Shown here: positions 8,302 through 18,346 of the stretch, piece by piece
Position numbering within the stretch: the stretch's first letter is position 1
Layout: each line of letters opens with the position of its first letter
Origin: Pandoraea terrae
Lineage (GTDB): Bacteria > Pseudomonadota > Gammaproteobacteria > Burkholderiales > Burkholderiaceae
Length of the DNA stretch: 64,000 nt
Reading direction: 5' to 3'
Assembly: GCF_902459695.1 (NCBI RefSeq)
Contig: NZ_CABPRZ010000024.1
Span: 27,533 to 91,532, forward strand
The notes under the pieces: generated by a model
What the model was told of the DNA's origin: nothing
Seen by the model: only the letters and a program-made list of their open reading frames with translations
The model's database searches: none
Made by a program: the position numbers and the translations under genes

Positions 8302-9408
8302 ATGACCGAACTCAAACGTACTCCGCTCAACGAAACGCACCGCGCGGCCGGCGCTCGCATGGTCGATTTCGGCGGCTGGGACATGCCCGTCAATTACGGT
8401 TCCCAGATCGAGGAGCACAACGCCGTGCGCACCGACGCCGGCATGTTCGACGTCTCGCACATGTGCGTGGTGGACCTGCATGGTCCGAGCTGCCGCGAAT
8501 TCCTCCGGTACGCCGTGGCCAACAACGTCGACAAGCTGCAAACGCCGGGCAAGGCCCTCTATACGTGCATGCTCAACCCGGCCGGCGGCGTCATCGACGA
8601 TCTCATCATCTATTTCATCGCCGAAGACTGGTTCCGTATCGTCGTCAATGCCGGCACCGCCGACAAGGACATCACGTGGCTTGGCCAGCTCAACGCCCAC
8701 GGCGACTACAGCCTGACCATCACCCCGCGCCGGGACCTGTCAATCGTCGCCGTGCAGGGCCCCAACGCCCGTGCGAAGACGTGGGCCGCCGCGCCGGCCA
8801 TCAAGGCCGCGAGCGAACTGCTCAAGCCGTTCAACGCGGCGTTTGTGCGCGACACCCCGTTCGGCGAGATCATGGTCGCCCGCACCGGCTACACCGGTGA
8901 AGACGGCTTCGAACTGGTAGTGCCGGCCGACCACGTCGTGGCGCTGTGGAAGGCGCTGGTGGACGCCGGCGTGCGTCCGGCAGGCCTGGGCGCGCGCGAT
9001 ACGCTGCGCCTCGAAGCCGGCATGAACCTGTACGGACAGGACATGGACGACAACGTCTCGCCGCTCGACGCCGGTCTTGGCTGGACGGTCGAGCTCCAGA
9101 GCGAGCGCACTTTCGTCGGCAAGGACGCGCTGCAAACGCAGGGCCAGACCTCGCGTTTCGCCGGCCTCGTTCTCGAGGGCAAGGGCGGCGTGCTGCGCGC
9201 GCACCAGACCGTCGTCACGGCCCTTGGCGACGGCGAAATCACCAGCGGCACCTTCAGTCCGAGCCTGCAGCAATCGATCGCGTTTGCGCGCCTGCCGAAG
9301 GGCGTCGCGGACGGCGCGACCGTCCAAGTGCAAATTCGTGACAAGCAATTGCCCGCACGTGTGGTCAAATTGCCATTCGTGCGTCACGGCAAGGCTGTCG
9401 TCGCGTAA
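8302..9408 (+). CDS. gcvT: Aminomethyltransferase, glycine cleavage T protein
   Basis: 368 residues, the usual GcvT length. Family hallmarks include [10 protein letters not shown] near the N-terminus, FDVSHM, the folate-site region and [11 protein letters not shown], and [18 protein letters not shown] followed by SPLDAGLGW. It transfers the methylene carbon from the aminomethyl-lipoyl H protein to tetrahydrofolate, releasing ammonia. The ATG at 8302 follows CGAGGCCCTG and lies just past the riboswitch terminator; in-frame sequence upstream is riboswitch and not coding. First gene of gcvT-gcvH-gcvP under glycine control. Confidence 0.97.
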   Translation: MTELKRTPLNETHRAAGARMVDFGGWDMPVNYGSQIEEHNAVRTDAGMFDVSHMCVVDLHGPSCREFLRYAVANNVDKLQTPGKALYTCMLNPAGGVIDDLIIYFIAEDWFRIVVNAGTADKDITWLGQLNAHGDYSLTITPRRDLSIVAVQGPNARAKTWAAAPAIKAASELLKPFNAAFVRDTPFGEIMVARTGYTGEDGFELVVPADHVVALWKALVDAGVRPAGLGARDTLRLEAGMNLYGQDMDDNVSPLDAGLGWTVELQSERTFVGKDALQTQGQTSRFAGLVLEGKGGVLRAHQTVVTALGDGEITSGTFSPSLQQSIAFARLPKGVADGATVQVQIRDKQLPARVVKLPFVRHGKAVVA

Positions 9409-9472
9409 GCGGCGCGGCCTGATGGCACGACTTCATCCCAGCGACACAGAATACTGAAAACCGGAGCGTCAA

Positions 9473-9856
9473 ATGGCGAACACCCCTGATAACCTGAAAT
9501 ACGCCGAGTCCCATGAGTGGGCCCGCCTCGAGGCCGACGGCACCGTGACCGTCGGCATTACCGACCATGCGCAGGAAGCGCTCGGCGATGTCGTTTTCGT
9601 CGAATTGCCGGACGTCGGCCGTCAAGTGAAGGCTGCCGAAGCCGTGGCCGTCGTGGAATCGGTCAAGGCCGCGTCGGATATTTACGCCCCGGTCAGCGGC
9701 GAGATCCTCGAGACGAACCAGGAAGTGGCCGGCTCGCCCGAGCAGATCAACGCCGAGCCGTACGAAAACTGGCTGTTCCGCATCAAGCCGACGGATGTTG
9801 CCGAGCTCGACAAGCTGATGAGCGCCGACCAATACAACAGCGGCCCCGGCGCCTGA
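9473..9856 (+). CDS. gcvH: Glycine cleavage system H protein
   Basis: 127 residues. The lipoyl-attachment lysine is Lys65 in VESVKAASD, flanked by the family's [12 protein letters not shown] and YAPVSGE. The N-terminal segment [10 protein letters not shown] and the C-terminal NWLFRIKP are also typical. It shuttles the aminomethyl group between P, T and L proteins. It lies 64 bases after gcvT, with GGAGCG before the ATG. No lipoamide dehydrogenase (L protein) is in the operon, which is usual because it is shared with other complexes. Confidence 0.97.
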   Translation: MANTPDNLKYAESHEWARLEADGTVTVGITDHAQEALGDVVFVELPDVGRQVKAAEAVAVVESVKAASDIYAPVSGEILETNQEVAGSPEQINAEPYENWLFRIKPTDVAELDKLMSADQYNSGPGA

Positions 9857-9954
9857 GCCTGACGGACGGCGCGCGCGTCGCGATCGTATTGCCGCGTCGC
9901 GCCGTCCCTGCAACCCCGTCGTCGCCTGCCGTGACCGAACGAGAGATCTGACCC

Positions 9955-12882
9955 ATGAATGCCCTGACTGACCTGCACCCGCAACGCCGCACGCTCGCCG
10001 AGCTCGAGCAGCGCGACAACTTCTCCGCGCGCCACATCGGCCCGGACAGCCCTGAACAGCAGGCGATGCTGGCCGAACTCGGCTATGCCTCGCGCGCCGC
10101 GCTGATCGACGCCGTCGTGCCCGCCTCGATTCGCCGCGACGCCAGGCAATTCGCCGCCGCGCTGGGCGAATTCGCCGCACCGCAGACCGAGCCGCAGGCG
10201 CTGGCCAGCCTGCGTCGTCTCGCGGACGAAAACCAGGTCTTCAAGTCGTTCATCGGCCAGGGCTACTACAACACGTTCACGCCCGGCGTGATCCTGCGCA
10301 ATGTCCTCGAAAACCCCGCGTGGTACACGGCCTACACGCCGTATCAGCCGGAAATCTCGCAGGGCCGTCTCGAAGCGCTGTTGAACTATCAGCAGATGGT
10401 CATCGACCTGACGGGCCTGGCCATCGCCAACGCGTCGATGCTCGACGAGGCAACGGCCGCCGCCGAGGCGATGACGCTCGTCAAGCGCACCGGCAAGTCG
10501 AAGTCGAACGTCTTCTTCGTGGCGGACGATGTCCTGCCGCAAACGATCGAAGTCGTGCAAACGCGCGCCAAGCCGCTTGGCATTGAAGTGAAGGTCGGTC
10601 CTGTCGACGCTGCCGCGCAGGCCGAGGCGTTCGGCGTGCTGGTCCAGTATCCGGGCGCGAACGGCGACGTGCGCGACTTCCGTGCGTTGGCAGACGCGAT
10701 TCATGCGCAGGGCGGCATGCTGGTCGCCGCAGCCGATCTGCTCGCGCTGACAGTGCTGGCCCCGCCGGGCGAGTGGGGCGCAGACGTGGCGGTCGGCAAC
10801 AGCCAGCGTTTCGGCGTGCCGATGGCGTTCGGCGGCCCGCACGCGGCGTATCTGGCCACGCGCGACGAACTGAAGCGCTCGATGCCGGGCCGTCTGGTTG
10901 GCGTGTCCGTCGATACCCACGGCAAGCCGGCGCTGCGTCTGGCGCTGCAAACGCGCGAGCAGCACATCCGCCGCGAGAAGGCCACGTCGAACATCTGTAC
11001 CGCGCAGGCGCTGCTCGCCATCATGGCCAGCATGTACGCTGCGTATCACGGCCCGCAAGGCCTGCGCACGATCGCCGAGCGCACGCATCGCCTGACGACG
11101 GTACTCGCCTTCGGCCTCAAGCAGTTGGGCGTCACGGCGAAGAACGCCACGTGGTTCGACACCCTGACGATCCCGGCCCAGGGCCGCGCCGACGCGCTTC
11201 ACGCCGCCGCCGGGAAGCGTCAGATGAACCTGCGCCGCATTGGCGCGGACGCGGTCGGCATCTCGCTCGACGAGACCAGCACGCGCGCCGACGTGGCCGC
11301 ATTGTGGGCGGTCATCGCCGAAGGCCTTGGCTTGACGGCGGCACAGCCTGATTTCGACGTCGTCGAAGCGCAGACGGGCACCGGCTATCCCGGCGCGCTG
11401 GCGCGTCAAAGCGCGTACCTGACGCACCCTGTTTTCAACCGCTATCACTCCGAACACGAGATGCTGCGCTATCTGCGCAGCCTGTCGGACAAGGATCTGG
11501 CGCTCGACCGCACGATGATCCCGCTGGGTTCGTGCACGATGAAGCTCAATGCAACGTCCGAGATGCTGCCGGTCACCTGGCCCGAGTTCGGCCAGTTGCA
11601 CCCGTTCACGCCGGCGTCGCAGACCGCCGGTTACCGCGAGATGATCGATCAGCTTGAGAAGATGCTGGTCGCAGCCACGGGCTACGCGGCTGTCTCGCTG
11701 CAGCCGAACGCCGGCTCGCAGGGCGAGTACGCGGGCTTGCTGATCATCCAGGCCTATCACGCCTCGCGCGGCGAAGCGCATCGCGACATCTGCCTGATCC
11801 CGGCCTCGGCCCACGGCACCAACCCGGCCTCGGCGCAGATGGCCGGCATGCAGGTGGTGGTGGTCGCGTGCGACGCCAACGGCAACGTCGACATCCCTGA
11901 TCTGAAGGCGAAGGCCGAACAGCATCGTGACCGTCTGGCGGCGATCATGATGACGTACCCCTCGACGCACGGCGTGTTCGAAGCGGGCGCACGCGAGATT
12001 TGCGAGATCGTTCATGCGAACGGCGGCCAGGTATATGTCGACGGTGCGAACATGAACGCGATGGTCGGCCTGTGCGCGCCGGGCGAGTTCGGCGGCGACG
12101 TGTCGCACCTGAACCTTCACAAGACGTTCTGCATTCCGCACGGCGGCGGCGGCCCGGGCGTCGGTCCGGTGGCGGTCGGCGCGCATCTGGCGAAATTCCT
12201 GCCGAATCAGCATTCGACCGGCTACCAACGCGACGCTGCCGGCATCGGCGCCGTCTCGGCCGCGCCGTACGGTTCGGCTGCGATCCTGCCGATTTCGTGG
12301 ATGTATATCGCGATGATGGGCGCGTCGGGTCTTACCGCCGCGACGGAGACGGCCATCCTCAATGCCAACTATCTGGCGAAGAAACTTGCGCCGCATTACC
12401 CGGTGCTTTACAGCGGTCCGGGCGGGCTGGTGGCGCACGAGTGCATTCTCGATCTGCGTCCGTTGAAGGAAACGAGCGGCATTTCGGTGGATGACGTGGC
12501 CAAGCGCCTGATGGACTTCGGCTTCCACGCACCGACGATGAGCTTCCCGGTGCCGGGCACGCTGATGGTCGAGCCGACGGAATCCGAGTCGAAAGCCGAG
12601 CTGGATCGCTTTATCGAGGCGATGGTCACGATTCGCGATGAAATCCGCGCCGTCGAGGAAGGCCGCGCGGACCGCGAGGACAACCCGTTGAAGCATGCGC
12701 CGCACACGGCGGAAGCGGTCATGGCCGACGAATGGGCGCACGCCTATCCGCGCGGCCAGGCGGCGTACCCGGTGAAGGCATTGCGCGAGCGCAAGTACTG
12801 GCCGCCGGTGGGTCGGGCGGACAACGTCTACGGCGACAGGAACCTGTTCTGCGCCTGCGTGCCGATGAGCGACTACGAATAA
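9955..12882 (+). CDS. gcvP: Glycine dehydrogenase (decarboxylating), P protein
   Basis: 975 residues, the fused single-chain P protein typical of proteobacteria. The N-half holds [17 protein letters not shown] and the C-half holds the PLP-binding lysine, Lys723, in [18 protein letters not shown]. It decarboxylates glycine and loads the aminomethyl group onto lipoyl-GcvH. It follows gcvH by 98 bases and ends in a terminator. A very long frame on the opposite strand is a mirror artefact of codon bias. Confidence 0.97.
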   Translation: MNALTDLHPQRRTLAELEQRDNFSARHIGPDSPEQQAMLAELGYASRAALIDAVVPASIRRDARQFAAALGEFAAPQTEPQALASLRRLADENQVFKSFIGQGYYNTFTPGVILRNVLENPAWYTAYTPYQPEISQGRLEALLNYQQMVIDLTGLAIANASMLDEATAAAEAMTLVKRTGKSKSNVFFVADDVLPQTIEVVQTRAKPLGIEVKVGPVDAAAQAEAFGVLVQYPGANGDVRDFRALADAIHAQGGMLVAAADLLALTVLAPPGEWGADVAVGNSQRFGVPMAFGGPHAAYLATRDELKRSMPGRLVGVSVDTHGKPALRLALQTREQHIRREKATSNICTAQALLAIMASMYAAYHGPQGLRTIAERTHRLTTVLAFGLKQLGVTAKNATWFDTLTIPAQGRADALHAAAGKRQMNLRRIGADAVGISLDETSTRADVAALWAVIAEGLGLTAAQPDFDVVEAQTGTGYPGALARQSAYLTHPVFNRYHSEHEMLRYLRSLSDKDLALDRTMIPLGSCTMKLNATSEMLPVTWPEFGQLHPFTPASQTAGYREMIDQLEKMLVAATGYAAVSLQPNAGSQGEYAGLLIIQAYHASRGEAHRDICLIPASAHGTNPASAQMAGMQVVVVACDANGNVDIPDLKAKAEQHRDRLAAIMMTYPSTHGVFEAGAREICEIVHANGGQVYVDGANMNAMVGLCAPGEFGGDVSHLNLHKTFCIPHGGGGPGVGPVAVGAHLAKFLPNQHSTGYQRDAAGIGAVSAAPYGSAAILPISWMYIAMMGASGLTAATETAILNANYLAKKLAPHYPVLYSGPGGLVAHECILDLRPLKETSGISVDDVAKRLMDFGFHAPTMSFPVPGTLMVEPTESESKAELDRFIEAMVTIRDEIRAVEEGRADREDNPLKHAPHTAEAVMADEWAHAYPRGQAAYPVKALRERKYWPPVGRADNVYGDRNLFCACVPMSDYE

Positions 12883-12916
12883 CGTCGCGGTCGATCGAAA
12901 TTGATCGAATGAAGTG

Positions 12917-12955
12917 CACGGGGGCCGGCGAACAACGCTGGCCCCTTTTTGTCTT
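12917..12955 (+). terminator. Intrinsic terminator after gcvP
   Basis: GGGGCCGGCG and CGCTGGCCCC arms (one G-T pair) around AACAA, followed by TTTTTGTC. It separates gcvP from sdaA, so sdaA may depend on read-through or a weak promoter of its own. Confidence 0.85.
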
Positions 12956-12996
12956 ACCGTCATATTCATGACGTTTTAGCGTTTTCAGGAATTCAC

Positions 12997-14388
12997 ATGG
13001 CCGTCTCAGTATTTGACCTGTTCAAGATCGGCATCGGGCCGTCGAGTTCGCACACCGTCGGCCCGATGCGGGCGGCGCTGCTGTTTGCGCAGGGCCTGGA
13101 TCGCGACGGGCTGTTGCCGCAGGTGGCGAGTCTGCGCGCCGAACTGTATGGATCGCTCGGCGCGACGGGCAAGGGCCACGGCACCGACAAGGGTGTGCTG
13201 CTGGGGTTGATGGGCGAAGCGCCCGACACGGTCGATCCGGCGGGCATCGCCGGGCGGCTGGCGCAATTGCGCAAGGACAAGGTGCTGCATGTGCTCGGCA
13301 AGCACGCCGTGCCGTTCATCGAGAAGGAAAGCATCGTGTTCTACCGCCGCGAGGCGATGGCCGAGCACCCGAACGGCATGAAATTTCATGCGTTCGATGC
13401 CGAGGGCAATACACTGCGCGAAGGGCGCTATCTGTCGGTCGGCGGCGGTTTCGTCGTTACGGCAGGCGCCAGCAATGCCCAGGTGCTGGCAGCGCACGAC
13501 CAGTTGCCGTATCCGTTCCGCACAGGCAAGGAAATGCTGGAGATGTGCCGCGAGAGCGACAAGAGCATTGCGCAGTTGATGTGGGACAACGAGCGTGTTT
13601 GGCGCAGCGAGGACGAGATTCGCAGCGGTCTGTTGCGAATCTGGGATGTGATGCAGTCGTGCGTGACGCGTGGCTGCGGCATCGGCAACACGGATGCCGA
13701 CGGCGAATTGCCGGGGCCGCTGCATGTGCGGCGTCGGGCGCCGGAGTTGTACCGCCAGTTGACGCAGCGTGCGGAGCGCACCTTGTCCGATCCGTTGTCG
13801 GTGATGGATTGGGTGAATCTGTACGCGATCGCGGTCAATGAAGAAAACGCGGCGGGCGGGCGTGTGGTAACGGCACCGACCAACGGCGCAGCCGGCATCA
13901 TCCCGTCGGTGCTGCATTACTACGAGCGCTTCGTGCATGGCGCGAACGATCAGGGCGTGATCGATTTCCTGCTGACGGCGGGCGCGATCGGCATTCTGTA
14001 CAAGCTCAATGCGTCGATTTCAGGTGCGGAAGTGGGCTGTCAGGGCGAAGTGGGCGTGGCGTGCTCGATGGCGGCCGGGGCGTTGGCCGCAGTGATGGGC
14101 GGCACGGTCGATCAGGTCGAGAATGCGGCGGAAATCGGCATGGAACACAATCTGGGCCTGACGTGCGATCCGGTGGGCGGGCTTGTGCAGATTCCGTGTA
14201 TCGAACGTAATGCGATGGCGTCGGTGAAGGCGGTCAATGCGGCGCGTATGGCATTGCGCGGCGACGGCACCCACTACGTGTCGCTCGACTCCGTGATCAA
14301 GACCATGCGCGAAACCGGCGCCGATATGAAGACGAAATACAAGGAGACGGCGCGCGGCGGTTTGGCGGTGAATATCGTGGAGTGTTGA
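12997..14388 (+). CDS. sdaA: L-serine ammonia-lyase (L-serine dehydratase)
   Basis: 463 residues, a single-chain iron-sulfur serine dehydratase. It has the N-terminal [12 protein letters not shown] signature (about 13-24), the [18 protein letters not shown] loop, [11 protein letters not shown], and the C-terminal cysteines in [17 protein letters not shown] and [18 protein letters not shown] that ligate the [4Fe-4S] cluster. It converts L-serine to pyruvate and ammonia. The ATG at 12997 is chosen for its match to the family start. Placed directly behind gcvTHP, it completes glycine to serine to pyruvate, serine hydroxymethyltransferase being encoded elsewhere. Confidence 0.96.
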   Translation: MAVSVFDLFKIGIGPSSSHTVGPMRAALLFAQGLDRDGLLPQVASLRAELYGSLGATGKGHGTDKGVLLGLMGEAPDTVDPAGIAGRLAQLRKDKVLHVLGKHAVPFIEKESIVFYRREAMAEHPNGMKFHAFDAEGNTLREGRYLSVGGGFVVTAGASNAQVLAAHDQLPYPFRTGKEMLEMCRESDKSIAQLMWDNERVWRSEDEIRSGLLRIWDVMQSCVTRGCGIGNTDADGELPGPLHVRRRAPELYRQLTQRAERTLSDPLSVMDWVNLYAIAVNEENAAGGRVVTAPTNGAAGIIPSVLHYYERFVHGANDQGVIDFLLTAGAIGILYKLNASISGAEVGCQGEVGVACSMAAGALAAVMGGTVDQVENAAEIGMEHNLGLTCDPVGGLVQIPCIERNAMASVKAVNAARMALRGDGTHYVSLDSVIKTMRETGADMKTKYKETARGGLAVNIVEC

Positions 14389-14441
14389 AGGCGAGCAGCT
14401 ATGGGAATGCGCGCGCGTCGACCGTAGATGCCTGTGAGGGG

Positions 14442-15794
14442 TCACCGGGCCGTCTGTTGCGCTTGCCAGCGCGCCAACTGCGCCGGACGAAGCCCGTAAC
14501 GTGCCAGCACGCCTTCGTGTAATCGACGGAGTTCGTCGATCACGAGCCCTCGAACGTCGGTGCGGGCAGACGCTTCGACGGACGCCAGGCCCCGGTCGAT
14601 GACGTCGAGCGGGTCTTCGTCGACGGTCACGACCACGTCGTGGACCATCTGCCGGATGACATCCCGATGAACGAGCCGGAGCGGATCGGGCTCGGTCAGG
14701 TCCCGTTTGATGTCGAGATATTCCTTCGTCGAACGTTCATAGGCCCAGCGATAGACATCGCGCAACAATTCGATGCGCGTCATTTCGTAGACGCCGAGCG
14801 TTGCCCGGGTGTACGCGGGCGCCGGTACGTCGAGAAATGTGAGCGGGCAAAGATTTGCGCGAATCAATGGCAGATTTGCCAGCAGCCGCGAGGTGCGTTT
14901 GTTGACGTCAGCAAACGGCTGCAGGTAAGGCAGGTGCACCATGATGAAGAACGATTGCTCGAACGGGTCATGAATCTGATTCGCCTTCGCCAGCATGATG
15001 TCCAGCAGTTCGCCTAATTGATGGGCGTTCGCCAGCGGGCGAAATACGCTTTGGCCGATGCCGACAGCATGTTTGCGCAAACTGCCTTCATCCGCCGAAT
15101 CGGGCAGCAGGTTTTCGGCCAGCGCGCTGTGAAGGTTCATGACAGTGAAGCGATCGAATCCGGCCGTATCGGCGTGATCCACCAAAAGCTCGATAGCGCT
15201 CTTGTGGTTCAGGATCATCTGCGTTTCGATGACGGCTTTGCCGGCCGCCGCGCGGCCGTGCTCCAGCAGCTCGCGAGTGTCGAGCCGTGTGTACGTGTTG
15301 CCTTCGAGATGGCTGGATGCCCAGGACAGGTCGATCATCAACCTGCTCAGGATGGCGCGTCCGTAAGTGCCAGCGGGCAGCCCCGTCTGCCCGGTTTGCC
15401 CCATGTTCCGCAGTTGGCGACGTAATGATTCGGAGAGGTACCAGGTTTGGTTCGGTTGATACGCGTCCAGGAAATCCCGTTGATAGCCGACTGGCTGGCG
15501 TGCTTGCACCGGCTGGTCGACATAGGCGAGGATGTCGCGGCTGTCGGCAGAGAGCGGCAAATACCCTGGAAACGTGTCTGCGACAGCGCTGGGGGGATGC
15601 GCGAACACCACCGCACGATACCGGCGGGCGCGCCCTTCGCCAAGCGCGGCAAGCTGGCCTTCGGCGACCCAATCATGGAGCCGGCGCTGTGCGGTACGCC
15701 GCGAGACGTCAGGATGGCGCACCAGCAGTTCGGCGAGCGTGAGCCCGTCCGGGACGGAGTACACAGAGTTCAACAACAGGTTGGTGGATGGCAT
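14442..15794 (-). CDS. Fic-domain protein with N-terminal helix-turn-helix; catalytic His replaced by Gln
   Basis: 450 residues. An N-terminal winged helix (about 15-62, LTLAELLVRHPDVSRRTAQRRL) suggests DNA binding. An inhibitory-helix motif, SSHLEGN (160-166), fits the [S/T]xxxE[G/N] rule of autoinhibited Fic proteins. The Fic core is LQPFADVNKRTSR (291-303). The usual HPFxxGNGRxxR has Gln292 (codon CAG) where the catalytic His stands, and NKR in place of NGR. Known: Fic enzymes transfer AMP or other phosphate groups; without His, classical AMP transfer is not expected. Inferred: a nucleotide-sensing transcription regulator, probably controlling itself through the repeat array at 15803-15898. 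It opens an accessory block between core genes. Confidence 0.85.
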   Translation of the reverse strand: MPSTNLLLNSVYSVPDGLTLAELLVRHPDVSRRTAQRRLHDWVAEGQLAALGEGRARRYRAVVFAHPPSAVADTFPGYLPLSADSRDILAYVDQPVQARQPVGYQRDFLDAYQPNQTWYLSESLRRQLRNMGQTGQTGLPAGTYGRAILSRLMIDLSWASSHLEGNTYTRLDTRELLEHGRAAAGKAVIETQMILNHKSAIELLVDHADTAGFDRFTVMNLHSALAENLLPDSADEGSLRKHAVGIGQSVFRPLANAHQLGELLDIMLAKANQIHDPFEQSFFIMVHLPYLQPFADVNKRTSRLLANLPLIRANLCPLTFLDVPAPAYTRATLGVYEMTRIELLRDVYRWAYERSTKEYLDIKRDLTEPDPLRLVHRDVIRQMVHDVVVTVDEDPLDVIDRGLASVEASARTDVRGLVIDELRRLHEGVLARYGLRPAQLARWQAQQTAR

Positions 15795-15802
15795 GGACGG
15801 TT

Positions 15803-15898
15803 GGCGCGATTTCGGTAGGGGTTGGCGCGATTCTGGCGCGATTTTTTGATTCGCGCCACAATTTGGCGCGATTTTGTAAGAATTTCGGAAATCGCGCC
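15803..15898. repeat. Six-copy GGCGCGATTT array in the Fic-like gene promoter
   Basis: Four direct copies of GGCGCGATTT or a close variant begin at 15803, 15824, 15835 and 15865. Two inverted copies lie at 15848-15857 (GATTCGCGCC) and 15889-15898 (AAATCGCGCC). The start-to-start spacings of the direct copies are 21, 11 and 30 bases, near multiples of the DNA helical turn, so bound proteins would lie on one face. All lie within about 105 bases upstream of the start of a protein with an N-terminal winged helix, as expected for an autoregulatory operator. Confidence 0.8.
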
Positions 15899-16018
15899 AT
15901 GTGTGCAGTGGATTGACCCGTTGTCGGCATCGAGTCCTACGTCATTCCCCTGGCTGAGCAGATTGTCGTATTACAGATACGACAGTCGAGTTGGGCCAAT
16001 TTTCACCAGAGAAATCCG

Positions 16019-16103
16019 TTTCAGCAAACGCTGAAAGCGCTGGTTTCAGTGAAAGGTGCCTTGACATTTTCACTAAAAATGATATTTTCAACAAATGCTG
16101 AAA
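16019..16103 (+). promoter_or_regulatory. Promoter and palindromic operators of the AbiE-like operon
   Basis: A -35 box TTGACA (16061-16066), 16 bases, then a -10-like TATTTT (16083-16088). Two 18-base palindromes, TTTCAGCAAACGCTGAAA (16019-16036) and TTTCAACAAATGCTGAAA (16086-16103), are identical at 16 of 18 positions. A third, shorter palindrome TTTCAGTGAAA lies between them (16044-16054). The downstream one overlaps the -10 box and the first ATG, so binding would block transcription. Known: AbiEi antitoxins repress their own operon by binding inverted repeats. Confidence 0.78.
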
Positions 16104-17177
16104 CCCCATCATTTGATGAAAGACATAGAGAGCCAAGCAACGCAGGTGCTTCGCTTGTTGTTGGGGGAAGTGCCTGCAATCAAGCTGTTGGACATTGAGC
16201 GCGAGGCATCCGGACCCGACGAAGGCGTGGATATCGTGGCGCATATCGACGTGTCTGGCAGGCGTCACGCGCTGATTTGCGAAGTGAAGTCCAGTGGCCA
16301 GCCGCGCCATGCCCGGATGGCCTTGCTCCAACTGCGCAATTACATGGTTCATTACGCGCAAGATGCCACGCCCGTTTTCATCGCCCCTTATCTGTCTCCT
16401 GAAGCTCAAGCGCTATGCCGTGAGCAAGATGTGGGCTTTCTCGACCTCGAAGGCAATGCGCGCCTGATCTTCGACAGCGTCTTTATCGACCGCCAAGTCG
16501 CCAGCAAACCCGCTGTCGATCGGCGTGAACTCAGGTCGCTCTTCAAACCTAAATCCGCGCAGGTGTTGCGCGTGATGCTTCGCAATCCCCGCCGGGCGTG
16601 GCGCGTCACAGATCTTGCGCAGGCTGCCGCCGTCAGCCTTGGTCACGTTAGCAACGTCCGTGTCGGCCTGCTCGATCGGGAGTGGGCGCAAGTGTCCGAA
16701 GAAGGTCTGTTTTTATCCGAGCCCGATGCGCTGCTGGACAAATGGCGCGACGCCTACGAGCCACCCGTTGGAAAGCGCCTCGCCTTCTATACAACCCTGC
16801 ACGGCAGCGCGTTTGAGGAAGCGGCGCGGCGAGTACTGCGCTCGGATGGCGAGGCCAGCCCAGCGGCGTTTGCATCCTTCTCGGCGGCGCATTGGCTCGC
16901 TCCGTATGGCCGGACAGGTACACAGTATTTCTACGCGGACGAGCCAGGTCTCGAACGACTGCAGTCAGCATTGAAGCTGTCGGCAATTTCCAAAGGCGAA
17001 AACGTGGTGGTAACCCTGCTCAAGGATTCCGGCTTGTTGCGCGACACGGACGAACCGGCGCCTGGAGCAATCTGCACAAGCCCGGTCCAAACCTATCTTG
17101 ATCTTGCCAATGCCGGCGAACGCGGGCGAGAGGCTGCAGATCATCTACGACGAGGAAGGCTGATATGGCCGGAATGA
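16095..17177 (+). CDS. AbiEi-like antitoxin with N-terminal PD-(D/E)XK-like domain
   Basis: 360 residues. The N-terminal part looks like a PD-(D/E)XK nuclease fold: Asp46 in EGVDIVAH, Glu63-x-Lys65 in LICEVKSS, and Gln79 in LLQLRNY. A winged helix follows at about 160-210 (VLRVMLRNPRRAWRVTDLA, VSLGHVSNVRVGLLDREW), then a C-terminal domain of AbiEi type. Known: in type IV AbiE systems AbiEi is both repressor and antitoxin. Inferred: antitoxin of the nucleotidyltransferase encoded next. The ATG at 16095 lies about where transcription should start, so the mRNA may be leaderless; MKDIES at 16116 is an alternative. It overlaps the next gene by 13 bases. Confidence 0.75.
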   Translation: MLKPHHLMKDIESQATQVLRLLLGEVPAIKLLDIEREASGPDEGVDIVAHIDVSGRRHALICEVKSSGQPRHARMALLQLRNYMVHYAQDATPVFIAPYLSPEAQALCREQDVGFLDLEGNARLIFDSVFIDRQVASKPAVDRRELRSLFKPKSAQVLRVMLRNPRRAWRVTDLAQAAAVSLGHVSNVRVGLLDREWAQVSEEGLFLSEPDALLDKWRDAYEPPVGKRLAFYTTLHGSAFEEAARRVLRSDGEASPAAFASFSAAHWLAPYGRTGTQYFYADEPGLERLQSALKLSAISKGENVVVTLLKDSGLLRDTDEPAPGAICTSPVQTYLDLANAGERGREAADHLRRGRLIWPE

Positions 17178-18034
17178 CTCCGGGCGAGCCACAGTCCGCT
17201 GGCGACTACGACGACCGCACGACAACTGCCGTTAAAGCGGTGCTGATAGAAATCGGCCAGATTCTCGGGAGCTTCAAGGGCAAATTCGCCATCGTTGGCG
17301 GTGCTGTACCGTGGCTGCTGCTTGGCAACGAGGATATGCCACACGTCGGCACGCTCGACGTCGACCTTGGCCTGGACGCGGAAGCTTTGGGTGATGGCGA
17401 ATACGCCACGTTGATCGAAGCGCTACAGGGGCATGGTTATCAGCAACGTCGAGAGCGTCGACGCTTTCAGCTCGTTCGCCAGGTTCCCACCGAAGATGGA
17501 GGCACGCCGATTGACATCATTGTCGATTTCCTGATGCCCCGCGACGCCGAAATCGTCAAGAACGTGCCACCGCTGATCAGTGACTTTGCGGTGCAAAGAG
17601 CGGACGGTGCCGATCTGGCCCTTCGCTTTTACCAATTGGTGGCTATCAGCGGTCCGATGCCCGTTGGGGGTATGAACCGCGTCGAGATCGCAGTTTGTTC
17701 GATTCCGGCCCTTTTGGCTATGAAGGGACACGCGATTGAGGGGCGCTACAAACAGAAGGACGCCTACGACATCTACGACTGCATCCGGAACTATCCCGGT
17801 GGTCCAGAGGTGCTCGCCGAGGAATGTCGGCCGCTGCTCGATCATGCTAGCGGCGCGGCGGGCTACGGTTTCATTGCTGGCAAGTTCGATATCGCTGACG
17901 GTTTCGGGCCGACATGTGTGCGCCGTTTCGTCGAAGAAACGAATGTCCTCGGAGACCGCAGCCCAGAACAATGGCAGCAAGACGCCTTCGGGCAGGTCGA
18001 TGCTTGGCTGCGGGCACTTGGCTTGAGGGGATGA
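17165..18034 (+). CDS. AbiEii-like nucleotidyltransferase toxin
   Basis: 289 residues. A nucleotidyltransferase core is seen: GG in IVGGAVPWLL (Gly45-Gly46) and D-x-D in GTLDVDLGLD (Asp65, Asp67). The later YKQKDAYDIYD matches the K-D-x-x-D motif of AbiEii/AbiGii toxins. Known: such toxins modify RNA, some by adding nucleotides to tRNA acceptor ends, and act in phage abortive infection. The start at 17165 follows GAGGAAGG and overlaps the upstream antitoxin gene, so the pair is translationally coupled. The target is unknown. Confidence 0.8.
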   Translation: MAGMTPGEPQSAGDYDDRTTTAVKAVLIEIGQILGSFKGKFAIVGGAVPWLLLGNEDMPHVGTLDVDLGLDAEALGDGEYATLIEALQGHGYQQRRERRRFQLVRQVPTEDGGTPIDIIVDFLMPRDAEIVKNVPPLISDFAVQRADGADLALRFYQLVAISGPMPVGGMNRVEIAVCSIPALLAMKGHAIEGRYKQKDAYDIYDCIRNYPGGPEVLAEECRPLLDHASGAAGYGFIAGKFDIADGFGPTCVRRFVEETNVLGDRSPEQWQQDAFGQVDAWLRALGLRG

Positions 18035-18346
18035 GTGCCGTCACGACAACAGCAGTGATTCGCAAACTGACAATCCAGCGCTTTTGGGACTGGAGAAGTT
18101 CGACTGGCACCCCCGCGCGACCTCGAGCTCGGACTGACGACCAGTCAGCGGCTTTCGATTATCAGCTGGCCACCTCTTTTTATTTTGTCGCGTAACTTCT
18201 GTTTTCGTGCGCCTATCTCGCGCAAACCGGGCGTTTCCCAACCGCAGCACGAAGTTCTTCCCTGAGAATTGCAGGTTTCAACGGTTCTGCAATCGCGGAC
18301 ACGTGGCGCCCCGCCGCTGTCGGACGGTTCGGGAGGGGGCAGGGCA
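18035..18346. other. Intergenic region before the PilV-like gene
   Basis: 312 bases with no supported gene. AT-rich patches near 18175-18195 (TTTTTATTTTG) lie in an otherwise mixed composition. A strong purine-rich site, GGGAGGGGGCAGGGCA, precedes the ATG at 18347. No clear promoter pair or terminator is visible. Confidence 0.4.

Noticed and set aside
9682..12969. A minus-strand frame of over 1000 codons opposite gcvP
   Set aside because: It mirrors gcvP exactly, is rich in Arg/Ala/His with no motifs, and arises from third-position G/C bias.
15803..15898. Replication-origin iterons
   Set aside because: The copies lie directly before a winged-helix regulator gene with no Rep initiator or AT-rich melting region, so an operator is the simpler reading.
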